A stretch of DNA of 64,000 nt from Streptosporangium amethystogenes (GTDB taxonomy: Bacteria > Actinomycetota > Actinomycetes > Streptosporangiales > Streptosporangiaceae): contig NZ_JOEQ01000004.1 in assembly GCF_000721075.1 (NCBI RefSeq), forward strand, positions 644,897 to 708,896, given 5' to 3'. A program made the translations under genes and the position numbers. The notes beneath the pieces were generated by a model that was not told the DNA's origin, did not search any database, and saw nothing but the letters and a program-made list of their open reading frames with translations. This document shows, piece by piece, positions 16,401 to 23,788 of the stretch (within the stretch, counting starts at the first letter, position 1; the number at the start of each line of letters is the position of its first letter).

Positions 16401-17962
16401 CGCTCCCCGAGCTCATGGTCGTCCCCGGCCTCTCCGCGCCGTCCACCGGCCTGCCCTACCGGGCGGGGGTCGAGGAGGTGCCACCGCTGGCCTTCGGGGT
16501 CACCGACATGCCCTGGGCGCAGGACCGGCGGGCCCTGGCGCTCGACCTCGCGGGCGGGGGGCACCTGCTCATCGCGGGCGCCTCGCGCAGCGGGCGGTCC
16601 ACGGCGCTGCGCACGCTCGCGGGGGCGATCGCCGGCCGGACCTCCCCCGACGACGTACACGTGCACGCGATCGACTGCGGCTCGGGGGCGCTGCTGCCCC
16701 TGATGGCGATGCCGCACTGCGGTGCCGTGGTGACGCGCGACCAGCTCGACCGGGTGGAACGGCTGCTGGCCCGGCTCCGCGCGGAGGTGGGGCGGCGCCA
16801 GCAACTCCTCGCCGAGGCCGGGTACGCCTCGCTGGCCGAGTTGCGCGCCGGCACGGACGGCCCCCGGCTGCCGTGGCTGGTCCTGATGCTCGACCGGTGG
16901 GAGGGGTTCGTCGCCGCGTTCGAGGGCTACGACTACGGGCGGCTGATCGATTCGCTGATGCAGCTGCTGCGGGAGGGACCCGCGGTCGGACTGCGCGCCG
17001 TGGTGACCGGTGACAGGTCCGTGCTGCTCGGGCAGATCTCCACGGTCTTCGACGACCGGCTGATCCTGCGGCTGGCCGACCCGTCCGACTACGGCCTGGC
17101 CGGGCTGCCGGTCAAGGACCTGCCCGCCACCCTGGCGCCGGGCCGCGCGCTGTCCGTCGGCGAGTACGGCACCACCGAGAGCCAGATCGCGCTGCTCTGC
17201 GACGACCCCTCGGGGCCGGCGCAGGTCGCCGCGCTCCAGGCGCTGGCCCGGTCGGCACCGGAGATCACCGCAGACCCGCCGATGCGGGTGGACGCGCTGC
17301 CGATGCGCGTCACCGCGGCGCAGGTCCTGGATCTGGCGCCCTCCTTCCGGCCGCCGTCTCCGCTGTGGGCGCTGTTCGGCGCCGGGGGCGACTCGCTGGC
17401 CCCGCTCGGCGTCGACCTGCTGGCCCACGGCCCCGGCGCGGTCGTCGCGGGGCCGCCCAGGTCCGGCAGGTCCACGGCGCTGCTGACCGCCACCCACTCC
17501 CTGCTCTCCCAGGGCACCCCCACTGTCCTGGTGACTCCCCGGCGCAGCCCGCTGTGCACGCTGGTGGACACCCCCGGCGTGCTGGCCGTGCTGGACGCGA
17601 ACGGTGACCTGCCCGAGGCCGTGGCGGGGCAGGACCGCTATGTCGTGATCGTCGACGACGCCGAGCTGATCTCCCCGGACTCCCCCCTGGGCACCGCGCT
17701 CGAACAGGTGCTCCGCAGCGGCAGGGACGGCGAGCACGGCATGATCATCGGTGGTACCACGGGCGACCTGACCACCGCCTACCGAGGTTTCGCGGCCGAG
17801 ACCCGCAAGGGGCGCACCGGCCTGTTGCTCTCGGTGCAGAGCCCCGCCGACGGCGACCTGTTCACGGTCCGGCTGCCCCGCGGCGCGGTCGGCGGCCCCC
17901 CGGGACGCGGCCTGCTGGTGACCCTGGGCTCGGTGACCCCCATCCAGGCGGCCGTCACATGA
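13403..17962 (+). CDS. eccC: Type VII secretion FtsK/SpoIIIE ATPase EccC with FHA domain
   Basis: Membrane ATPase motor of a type VII (ESX-like) secretion system, 1519 residues. The ATG follows GAGGAG. The order is: a ubiquitin-like N-terminus (1-90); an FHA-like domain (about 110-215, 'HTIGSDPACSVAVSDPRLPALAAVV'); two membrane helices near 255-300; then three FtsK/SpoIIIE modules. Module 1 has an intact Walker A, GTTGAGKSE (about residue 696), and 'LVLVIDEFAAM'. Modules 2 (GASRSGRST, ~1058) and 3 (GPPRSGRST, ~1350) have arginine in place of the Walker lysine. In EccC enzymes the first module does most hydrolysis and the last binds substrate tails, so the degenerate sites fit regulatory roles. 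It faces a WXG100 gene across a terminator. Confidence 0.93.
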   Translation: MRIMLTVLSEHADRDVVVEGDETTTVARLAESLAGQGGERPSNVVRLTRSKAPYGLGRDAAGAEPPALWLDGRPLDPDAPALGLLRDGDLVTLDRSLALATLAEEPGGIVEIRVVGGPAAGSVHRLSLGVHTIGSDPACSVAVSDPRLPALAAVVRLTPDAITVEPGDPGNRAGALLDRERLEDPLPWPEHALLSCGGSVLTLKAVEPPDAHLDAQPDGGLAYNRPPRFRPPGGARRFEVPAEPRRAETMRLQLLTAFLPAALGVGMAIALQSPYFLLFAFMTPLIMIGQWWSDRRHGRKQYRRQLKEYRERLKVFEATVERARADDETARRAAAPDPAEVLLTVTGPRRRLWERRDHDPDALRLRVGLADLPAELEFTPERSAPADTPMPAPPTCQAVPVALAMRRLGVAGLTGPRETTAGLARWLVGQAAALHSPRDLAIVVLSAHGDGEERWSWVRWLPHCAPRGGEDCVALVGADPEAAARRVGELAALIDERLGEDAAAGPAARLGRVPAGWGDLGGGGGSEQPYAAPVYDERPYDVLVVLDGAQVLRALPGMPQVLRQGPRAGVYTLAVDGDQRLLPEECATVAAMEADGTVRLRGGGLDDLGEILADQVTAAWCDRLARSLAPIRDVSRDDAGLALPGSARLLDLLELPSVSGTALAERWGRATEAVVGVGPEGLFSVDLRRDGPHALIAGTTGAGKSELLQTLICSLAVANRPDEMTFVLIDYKGGAAFKECVRLPHTVGMVSDLDGHLTQRALASLAAEIRRRERLLLAVGAKDIEDYHELRDARTARASRDLLVAGSGAPVRPLRGRAEPPAPLPRLVLVIDEFAAMVSELPDFMTGLVDIARRGRSLGIHLILATQRPGGVVTADIQANTSLRIALRVTEGTESADVIDRPDAAYIPKSAPGRCYVKSGAGAATAVQTARIGGRSPGVSGGEARVRVTEVGWQALGRPRPVRAGTEGGHVTDLSVLADALVEAARVAGVAEQPSPWLEPLPELMVVPGLSAPSTGLPYRAGVEEVPPLAFGVTDMPWAQDRRALALDLAGGGHLLIAGASRSGRSTALRTLAGAIAGRTSPDDVHVHAIDCGSGALLPLMAMPHCGAVVTRDQLDRVERLLARLRAEVGRRQQLLAEAGYASLAELRAGTDGPRLPWLVLMLDRWEGFVAAFEGYDYGRLIDSLMQLLREGPAVGLRAVVTGDRSVLLGQISTVFDDRLILRLADPSDYGLAGLPVKDLPATLAPGRALSVGEYGTTESQIALLCDDPSGPAQVAALQALARSAPEITADPPMRVDALPMRVTAAQVLDLAPSFRPPSPLWALFGAGGDSLAPLGVDLLAHGPGAVVAGPPRSGRSTALLTATHSLLSQGTPTVLVTPRRSPLCTLVDTPGVLAVLDANGDLPEAVAGQDRYVVIVDDAELISPDSPLGTALEQVLRSGRDGEHGMIIGGTTGDLTTAYRGFAAETRKGRTGLLLSVQSPADGDLFTVRLPRGAVGGPPGRGLLVTLGSVTPIQAAVT

Positions 17963-17995
17963 AAATGCCCCGGTCTTTCAAGAACCGGGGCATTT
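17963..17995. terminator. Bidirectional terminator between eccC and the WXG100 gene
   Basis: Perfect 12-bp inverted repeat AAATGCCCCGGT / ACCGGGGCATTT with a 9-base loop, starting one base after the eccC stop and lying before the stop of the convergent WXG100 gene. Its A/T-rich flanks give a short U tract in both directions. Confidence 0.85.
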
Positions 17996-18009
17996 CGGCG
18001 GGCCGTTTC

Positions 18010-18282
18010 CTATCGCGTGGCGGACTCGATATTGCCGCGGTAGGTGTTGATCACCCGAGAAGCCTCGCCGAGCTCCTCGGACATGCGCTGGAAAGCGGCG
18101 CGGTAGTTCTGCCAGGCCTCGCTGAAACGCTGGGCGCCGGGCCCCGTCCAGGCGGTTCCGACCTTCGCCGCCTCCCTGTCAAGGGCGGCCACGGTGGCTC
18201 TGACCTGGTCGGCCTGCTGGGTGAACTGGGTGGCCATCTGCTGCATTTCCGCGGGGTTGCCGCCGAGCAAGTTCTGGCTCAT
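18010..18282 (-). CDS. WXG100-family (ESAT-6-like) secreted protein
   Basis: A 90-residue helical-hairpin protein, the standard length for WXG100 substrates. The turn motif W-T-G is at residues 45-47 between two helices rich in Gln/Ala. Strong GAAGGAGA ribosome site. These proteins dimerise and are exported by the EccC-driven type VII system; the convergent eccC next door is the obvious partner. No second WXG100 gene is adjacent, so it may act as a homodimer or pair with a distant one. Confidence 0.92.
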   Translation of the reverse strand: MSQNLLGGNPAEMQQMATQFTQQADQVRATVAALDREAAKVGTAWTGPGAQRFSEAWQNYRAAFQRMSEELGEASRVINTYRGNIESATR

Positions 18283-18455
18283 GCCAGTCTCCTTCGGATC
18301 GGTGTCGGGGGTTGGTCACCAAACGAAATCACGATAGGCGTACGGATCACAGGGGTATCCGGGATATACCGAGCGGCTATGGACGTTCCCTTCTCCATCG
18401 AGAGGCTAACGTTCTTCATTGTCTTGATTTTTAGTGATTCAAGGAGATATGGGCA

Positions 18456-19178
18456 GTGCGTGAGATTGTGGTGACGGGCGGAGGCACCGGAATCGGCTAC
18501 GCCATCGCGACGGTGTTCGCCGCGCAGGGCGACCGGGTAACCGTCACCGGGCGGCGCGAGCAGGTGCTCAAGGAGGCGGCCGACCGGCTGGGCGTCTCGT
18601 ACGTGGCGTTCAACGCGGCCAACCCGGTGGCGGTGGGCGAGGCGCTGGAGCGGCTGCCCGCGCGGGTGGACGTGCTGGTCAACAACGCGGGCGGGAACAC
18701 CAACCTGGACCGGGTGCCGTCCGGCGACGACCTGATGGACGTGGCGGAGGGCTGGTGGGCCAACCTCAACGCCAACCTGATATCGGCCGTACTGGTCACC
18801 AGCGCGCTCATCCCGCGCCTCGCCGAGGGCGGCCGGATCATCACGATCGGTTCCATCGCGGCCAGGGGCACCGGTTCCGGCTCGTACGGCGCGGCCAAGG
18901 CGGCCGTGGAGGCGTGGACCGCCGACCTGGCCGCCGAGCTGGGGCCACGGGGCGTCACCGCCAACGTGGTCTCCCCCGGCCTGATCGTGGACACCGAGTT
19001 CTTCCGGGGCCGTCTCACCTCGGAGGGGGTGCGCCGCAGAGTCGAGGGCACCAGGAACGGCAGGGCCGGGACCCCGGACGACGTCGCCGAGACCGTACGA
19101 TTCGTCGCCTCCGCCGAGGCACGCCACGTGACCGGGCAGGTCCTGCACGTCAACGGCGGCGCGTACCTGGGCAGGTAG
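18456..19178 (+). CDS. Short-chain dehydrogenase/reductase
   Basis: NAD(P)-dependent oxidoreductase, 240 residues. The N-terminal cofactor loop is TGGGTGIG, 'VNNAGG' follows, and the catalytic Ser...Tyr-x3-Lys is in '[19 protein letters not shown]'. The R-R in 'TGRREQ' after the second strand suggests NADPH preference. GTG start after AAGGAGATAT. Substrate unknown; the end '[16 protein letters not shown]' is classical FabG-like SDR. Confidence 0.9.
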   Translation: MREIVVTGGGTGIGYAIATVFAAQGDRVTVTGRREQVLKEAADRLGVSYVAFNAANPVAVGEALERLPARVDVLVNNAGGNTNLDRVPSGDDLMDVAEGWWANLNANLISAVLVTSALIPRLAEGGRIITIGSIAARGTGSGSYGAAKAAVEAWTADLAAELGPRGVTANVVSPGLIVDTEFFRGRLTSEGVRRRVEGTRNGRAGTPDDVAETVRFVASAEARHVTGQVLHVNGGAYLGR

Positions 19179-19269
19179 GACCCTCCTCCGCTCCGCCATC
19201 AGGCGCCGCTTACACTCCGTTGGAGGCCCGCCAGCCCCCCTGTTCGCACGCCTGAAGGGAACGACGTCG

Positions 19270-21024
19270 GTGCATAAGGTCTTGATCGCCAACCGTGGTG
19301 AGATCGCGGTGCGAATCGCCCGCGCGTGCAAGGACGCCGGGTTGGCCAGCGTCGCCGTCTACTCCGACCAGGACCTGGACGCACTCCATGTCCGGGTGGC
19401 CGACGAGGCGCACGCCCTTGGTGGCCAGACGCCCGCGGAAACCTATCTCGACATCACCAAGCTGCTGCGGGTCGCCGCGGAGACCGGGGCGGACGCCGTA
19501 CACCCCGGCTACGGCTTCCTGGCCGAGAACGCCGACTTCGCCCAGGCGGTCATCGACGCCGGCCTGACCTGGATCGGCCCGCCGCCGGCCGCGATCATCG
19601 CGCTCGGCGACAAGGTGCAGGCCCGCCACATCGCGCAGAAGGTCGGCGCGCCACTCGTGGCCGGCACCAAGGACCCGGTCTCCGGGAGCGAGGAGGTCGT
19701 CGCCTTCGCCGCCGAGCACGGCCTGCCGATCGCGATCAAGGCCGCCTACGGAGGCGGCGGGCGCGGGCTGAAGGTGGCGCGCACCTTGGAGGAGATCCCC
19801 GAGCTGTACGACAGCGCGGTCCGCGAGGCGGTCACCGCGTTCGGCAGGGGCGAGTGCTTCGTCGAGCGCTACCTGGACCGTCCCCGGCACGTCGAGACCC
19901 AGTGCCTGGCCGACACCCACGGCAACGTGGTCGTGGTGTCCACCCGTGACTGCTCGCTGCAGCGCCGCCACCAGAAACTGGTCGAGGAGGCACCCGCCCC
20001 CTTCCTGAGCTCCGAGCAGCTCGACCTGCTCTACACCAGCTCCAAGGCGATCCTGCGCGAGGCGGGCTACGTCGGGGCCGGCACCTGCGAGTTCCTGGTG
20101 GGCCAGGACGGCACGATCTCCTTCCTGGAGGTCAACACCCGGCTGCAGGTCGAGCACCCGGTGACCGAGGAGGTCGCCGGCGTCGACCTGGTACGCGAGA
20201 TGTTCCGCGTCGCCGACGGCGAGGAGCTGGGCTACGGCGACCCCGTGCTGCGCGGCCACTCGATCGAGTTCCGGATCAACGCCGAGGACGCCGGGCGCGG
20301 CTTCCTGCCCGCCCCCGGCACGATCACCCGGATGAGCGCCCCCTCCGGTCCCGGGGTGCGCCTGGACGCCGGCTACGAGGCCGGCATGACCGTCCCGCAG
20401 TCCTTCGACTCCCTGGTCGCCAAGCTGATCGTGACCGGGGCCAGCAGGGCGCAGGCCCTGGAGCGCTCGCGCCGGGCGCTGGCCGAGTTCGAGATCGACG
20501 GCATGCCGACCGTGCTGCCCTTCCACCGTGCCGTGGTGGCCGATCCCGCGTTCACCGGCGAGCCCTTCTCGGTGCACACCCGGTGGATCGAGACCGAGTT
20601 CGACAACACGATCGCGCCGCACGCGGGAGGGCACGGCGAGGCCGAGGAGCCGGGCGAGCGGCAGCGGATCACCGTCGAGGTGGCCGGCAAGCGGCTGGAG
20701 GTGGTGCTCCCCGCGGGGTTCGCCGCCGGGAACCCCGGCTCGGGCGGCGCGGCGTCGAAGGCACCGCGCCGCGGCGGCGGCGGGGTGGCCAAGAAGGCCG
20801 CGAGCGGCGACTCGCTGGTCAGCCCGATGCAGGGCACGATCGTCAAGGTCGTCGCCACCGACGGCGACACCGTCGCGGCCGGTGACACGATCGTCGTGCT
20901 GGAGGCGATGAAGATGGAGCAGCCACTCGCCGCGCACAAGGCCGGCACCATCACCGGACTGGCCGCGCAGGTCGGCCAGACCGTCACCTCGGGCGCCACG
21001 ATCTGCGAGATCAAGGACGTCTGA
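19270..21024 (+). CDS. Acyl-CoA carboxylase biotin carboxylase/BCCP subunit
   Basis: Alpha subunit (AccA/BccA type, 584 residues) of an actinobacterial acyl-CoA carboxylase. Biotin carboxylase runs from residue 1 ('[13 protein letters not shown]') through the ATP-grasp loop '[10 protein letters not shown]' to about 445. A Gly/Ala/Lys linker leads to a C-terminal biotinyl domain with the EAMKMEQ site, biotinylated Lys near 548. GTG start. The carboxyltransferase beta subunit is not in the window, so partner and substrate (acetyl- or propionyl-CoA) are undetermined. Confidence 0.94.
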   Translation: MHKVLIANRGEIAVRIARACKDAGLASVAVYSDQDLDALHVRVADEAHALGGQTPAETYLDITKLLRVAAETGADAVHPGYGFLAENADFAQAVIDAGLTWIGPPPAAIIALGDKVQARHIAQKVGAPLVAGTKDPVSGSEEVVAFAAEHGLPIAIKAAYGGGGRGLKVARTLEEIPELYDSAVREAVTAFGRGECFVERYLDRPRHVETQCLADTHGNVVVVSTRDCSLQRRHQKLVEEAPAPFLSSEQLDLLYTSSKAILREAGYVGAGTCEFLVGQDGTISFLEVNTRLQVEHPVTEEVAGVDLVREMFRVADGEELGYGDPVLRGHSIEFRINAEDAGRGFLPAPGTITRMSAPSGPGVRLDAGYEAGMTVPQSFDSLVAKLIVTGASRAQALERSRRALAEFEIDGMPTVLPFHRAVVADPAFTGEPFSVHTRWIETEFDNTIAPHAGGHGEAEEPGERQRITVEVAGKRLEVVLPAGFAAGNPGSGGAASKAPRRGGGGVAKKAASGDSLVSPMQGTIVKVVATDGDTVAAGDTIVVLEAMKMEQPLAAHKAGTITGLAAQVGQTVTSGATICEIKDV

Positions 21025-21297
21025 GGTCCCGCCCGGCGCGGTGTCCGCCCGCGTTCACCGTCTTCGGCACACCGTTCCGAAGACGGAACCCCTGGAGATC
21101 CGGTGGGAGGTCGTGGACCTCGCACCGGGAACGCCCGCTGGAGTTTTCGGGTGCGCGGACCCGCGCGGACCGTGACGCGACGATCACACACCGGATGCCC
21201 CGGTAGGCGCCTGACCCGGTTCGGAAAAGGATACGGTCGGGATGTAGGAACTCTGACGTCCACTCATTCGTCTTCAGGACGAAGGAGGCTTTCTGCC

Positions 21298-22656
21298 GTG
21301 ACCACGATAAGAACCGCGCCAGGCCGTTTCGGTGCCATGCTCATGGCACTGCTCGCCGGGCTGCTGGCCGTTTTCATGCTCGCCCCGGCGGCCCACGCCG
21401 CGGCGCCAGATCCCAGTGCGATCGCCTCGGAGCTCAAGGACGGGGACCGCTTCTACGCCGATCCCGCGGCGGGCCTGCCCGCCAACGCCGTCGGCGCCAT
21501 GCGCGGCGCGGCCGAAAAGTCTTCCTCCGTCTACGTGGCGTTGCTCCCCGAGAACTCGATCACCAGCCAGTCCCAGGCGAGTACCCTGCTGAGCTCGCTC
21601 CTGAAGAGCGTCGGCCCCAAGTCGACGGTCCTGGTGATGAGCGGCAGGACCCCGTTCGGCGTCACGAACATCAAGGGCGTCGACATCGACGAACTGCTCG
21701 GACGGGCCAAGACCAACAGTCCGACCGACAGCGTGATCAACTTCACCAAGCTGGCGAGCGACGCGGCGCAAGGCGCCGGTGTCCCCGCCAACTCCTCCGG
21801 TTCCAGCTCCTCAAGCGGCTCCAGCAGCGGTGTGCTGGTCGGCATCCTGGTGCTGGCCCTGGCCGGTGGCGCGGGCATCTTCTTCTACTCCCGAAAGAAG
21901 AAGAAGGATCGTGAGATCCGTGAGGCCGCCGAGCTGGCCGCGGTCAAGCAGACCGTGGACGAGGACGTTACCAAGTTCGGCGAGGAGATCACCGACCTCG
22001 ACACCGACGTCAAGCTGCTCGGCAACGGCGCCGACCACCTGCAGGACTGGCAGCGCGCCCTGGACTCCTACGAACGGGCCAAGGTGGAGCTCGCGGCGGT
22101 CAAGCGCCCCGACGAGCTCCGCGGCGTGACCACCGCGCTGGAGGAGGGCCGCTACGCGCTCGCCTGCGTGAAGGCGCGCGTCAACAACCAGCCGCTGCCC
22201 GAGCGGCGCTCCCCGTGCTTCTTCAACCCGCAGCACGGGCCCTCCGTCCGCGACGTGCGCTGGGCCCCGCCCGGTGGCGCGCTGCGCGACGTGCCCGCCT
22301 GCGCGGCCGACGCCGAGGCCGTCGAGCGCGGCTTCGAGCCGCAGACCCGCGAGGTCATGGTCAACGGCCAGCGCCGCCCGTACTACGACGCGGGACCGGC
22401 CTACCAGCCCTACGCCTACGGCTACTACGGCGGCTTCGGCGACGTCATGACCGGCATGCTCGTCGGCACCATGATGGGCAGCATGCTGAGCGGCGGATTC
22501 GGCGGCCACGGCGGTTACGGCGCCGGCTACGAGCAGGGGGTCGCCGACAGCGGCACCGACTTCGGCGGTGGCGGCGACTTCGGCGGCGGCGGCTGGGGGG
22601 ACTTCGGCGGCGGAGGCGACTTCGGCGGCGGGGACTTCGGCGGGGGCGACTGGTAA
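21298..22656 (+). CDS. Exported membrane protein with Gly/Tyr-rich tail
   Basis: A 452-residue protein of an actinobacterial family without a clear function. The signal peptide 'LMALLAGLLAVFMLAPAAHA' ends near residue 32. An outer alpha/beta domain ('ASELKDGDRFYADPAAGLP', 'SSVYVALLPENSI') reaches about residue 155. A Ser-rich stalk, one helix ('GVLVGILVLALAGGAGIFFYS') and a Lys-rich stop-transfer follow. The cytoplasmic part is a coiled coil, then a Cys-containing region, then a low-complexity tail repeating DFGGG. The GTG at 21298 follows GAAGGAGG; the longer reading upstream lacks support. Topology and stalk suggest a sensor or envelope-linking role; this is inference. Confidence 0.82.
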   Translation: MTTIRTAPGRFGAMLMALLAGLLAVFMLAPAAHAAAPDPSAIASELKDGDRFYADPAAGLPANAVGAMRGAAEKSSSVYVALLPENSITSQSQASTLLSSLLKSVGPKSTVLVMSGRTPFGVTNIKGVDIDELLGRAKTNSPTDSVINFTKLASDAAQGAGVPANSSGSSSSSGSSSGVLVGILVLALAGGAGIFFYSRKKKKDREIREAAELAAVKQTVDEDVTKFGEEITDLDTDVKLLGNGADHLQDWQRALDSYERAKVELAAVKRPDELRGVTTALEEGRYALACVKARVNNQPLPERRSPCFFNPQHGPSVRDVRWAPPGGALRDVPACAADAEAVERGFEPQTREVMVNGQRRPYYDAGPAYQPYAYGYYGGFGDVMTGMLVGTMMGSMLSGGFGGHGGYGAGYEQGVADSGTDFGGGGDFGGGGWGDFGGGGDFGGGDFGGGDW

Positions 22657-22692
22657 CCCCACCCACAGCAGGACGACGATTGGCACGACACC

Positions 22693-22723
22693 GGGCGCGC
22701 CTCCCCTTCGAGGGAGCGCGCCC
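22693..22723. terminator. Hairpin terminator between convergent genes
   Basis: GGGCGCGC ... GCGCGCCC with an inner TCCC/GGGA extension and one bulged base around a TTCG-type loop. It lies between the ends of the Gly-rich membrane protein gene (plus) and the LacI gene (minus). No long T tract, as is common in this GC-rich group. Confidence 0.65.
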
Positions 22724-22783
22724 TTCGTCGTCACCGGAGCACGCGGGCCCCGGAAGGCGTCCATCCCCGCCGTACGGAGGCTC

Positions 22784-23788
22784 TCAGGTGCTGTCGCGTA
22801 CGGTGAGCCAGGGCTGGAGCAGGGTGTCCTCGGGGACGACGTGGCCCTCAAGCTTCTCCATGAGCAGCCGGACCGCCTGGCGGCCCACCTCCTCGGCCGG
22901 GATCAGCACCGAGGTCAGCGGCGGACTGGAGCGTTCCGCGATGTCGTCGGGACAGATCGCCACCACGGCGATGTCGTCGGGCACCCGCCTGCCGTGCTGG
23001 CGCAGTGCCCCCAGCACGTGGTTGACCGCGGCCTCGTTGTGCACGACCAGCCCGGACAGGCCCGGCCTGGTGTCCAGCAGTTCGGCGATCACGGCGGACA
23101 CCTGGTCGAAGTTCTCCTCGCACGACAGGGCCACCCCCTTCAGGCCGGTGTCGGCCACGGCCGCGGCGAAGCCCTCCCGGGTGCGGCGGGCGAAACCGGT
23201 GCCCCGTTCGTAGACGACCGAGGGCGCGCCGAGCAGCGCGACCTCGGTGTGCCCGCGCTCGGCCAGGTGCTCCACGCAGAGCGCACCCGCCCTCGCGAAG
23301 TCGAGGTCGACGCAGGTCAGCCCGGCCGAGTCGGCGGGAAAACCGATCAGCACGCTGGGCTCGGCAAGATCCTTGAGCAGCGGCACCCGGCTGTCGTGCA
23401 GCTCCACGTCCATCAGGACCAGCCCGTCGACCAGCGCGCTCGCCGCCGCCCTGCGCAGCCCGTCCGACCCCTCGTCGGCGGTCAGCAGCAGCACGTCATG
23501 GTCGTACTGCCGCGCGGCGGTGACCACCGAGGTGGCGAACTGCATCAGCACCGGGACGTGCATCCCCACCCGCAGCGGCAGCACCAGCGCGATGACGTTG
23601 GCCCGCTTGCTGGCCAGCGCCCTCGCCCCGGCGTTGGGGTGGTATCCCAGGACCCGCACGCTGTCGAGCACCCTGCGCCGGGTGTCGGCCGAGATCGCGC
23701 GCTTCCCGCTGAGCACGTAGGACACGGTGCTGACCGCCACCCCCGCGTGCCTGGCGACCTCGCTGATGGTCACCGCCCGCTCGCTCAT
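22784..23788 (-). CDS. LacI-family transcriptional regulator
   Basis: Sugar-responsive repressor, 334 residues. N-terminal HTH 'TISEVARHAGVAVSTVSYVLSGKRAIS' with the LacI hinge, then a periplasmic-binding-like effector domain ('GLVVHNEAAVNHVLGALRQHGRRVPDDIAVVAI'). It is the second gene of an operon behind the GH3 gene (ATGA overlap). The twin palindromes at 26580 and 26619 in front of that operon are its likely targets, so it should repress its own transcription together with GH3. The effector is unknown, presumably a product of the glycosidase. Confidence 0.93.
   Translation of the reverse strand: MSERAVTISEVARHAGVAVSTVSYVLSGKRAISADTRRRVLDSVRVLGYHPNAGARALASKRANVIALVLPLRVGMHVPVLMQFATSVVTAARQYDHDVLLLTADEGSDGLRRAAASALVDGLVLMDVELHDSRVPLLKDLAEPSVLIGFPADSAGLTCVDLDFARAGALCVEHLAERGHTEVALLGAPSVVYERGTGFARRTREGFAAAVADTGLKGVALSCEENFDQVSAVIAELLDTRPGLSGLVVHNEAAVNHVLGALRQHGRRVPDDIAVVAICPDDIAERSSPPLTSVLIPAEEVGRQAVRLLMEKLEGHVVPEDTLLQPWLTVRDST

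Noticed and set aside
13496..17737. 1413-codon open frame antisense to eccC
   Set aside because: Product of strong GC bias opposite a real gene; low-complexity Arg/Gly/Gln-rich translation, no domain, no ribosome site.
22560..22655. GGCGGCGACTTC repeats considered as a DNA repeat or CRISPR-like array
   Set aside because: They simply encode the DFGGG tail of the membrane protein; no spacers.
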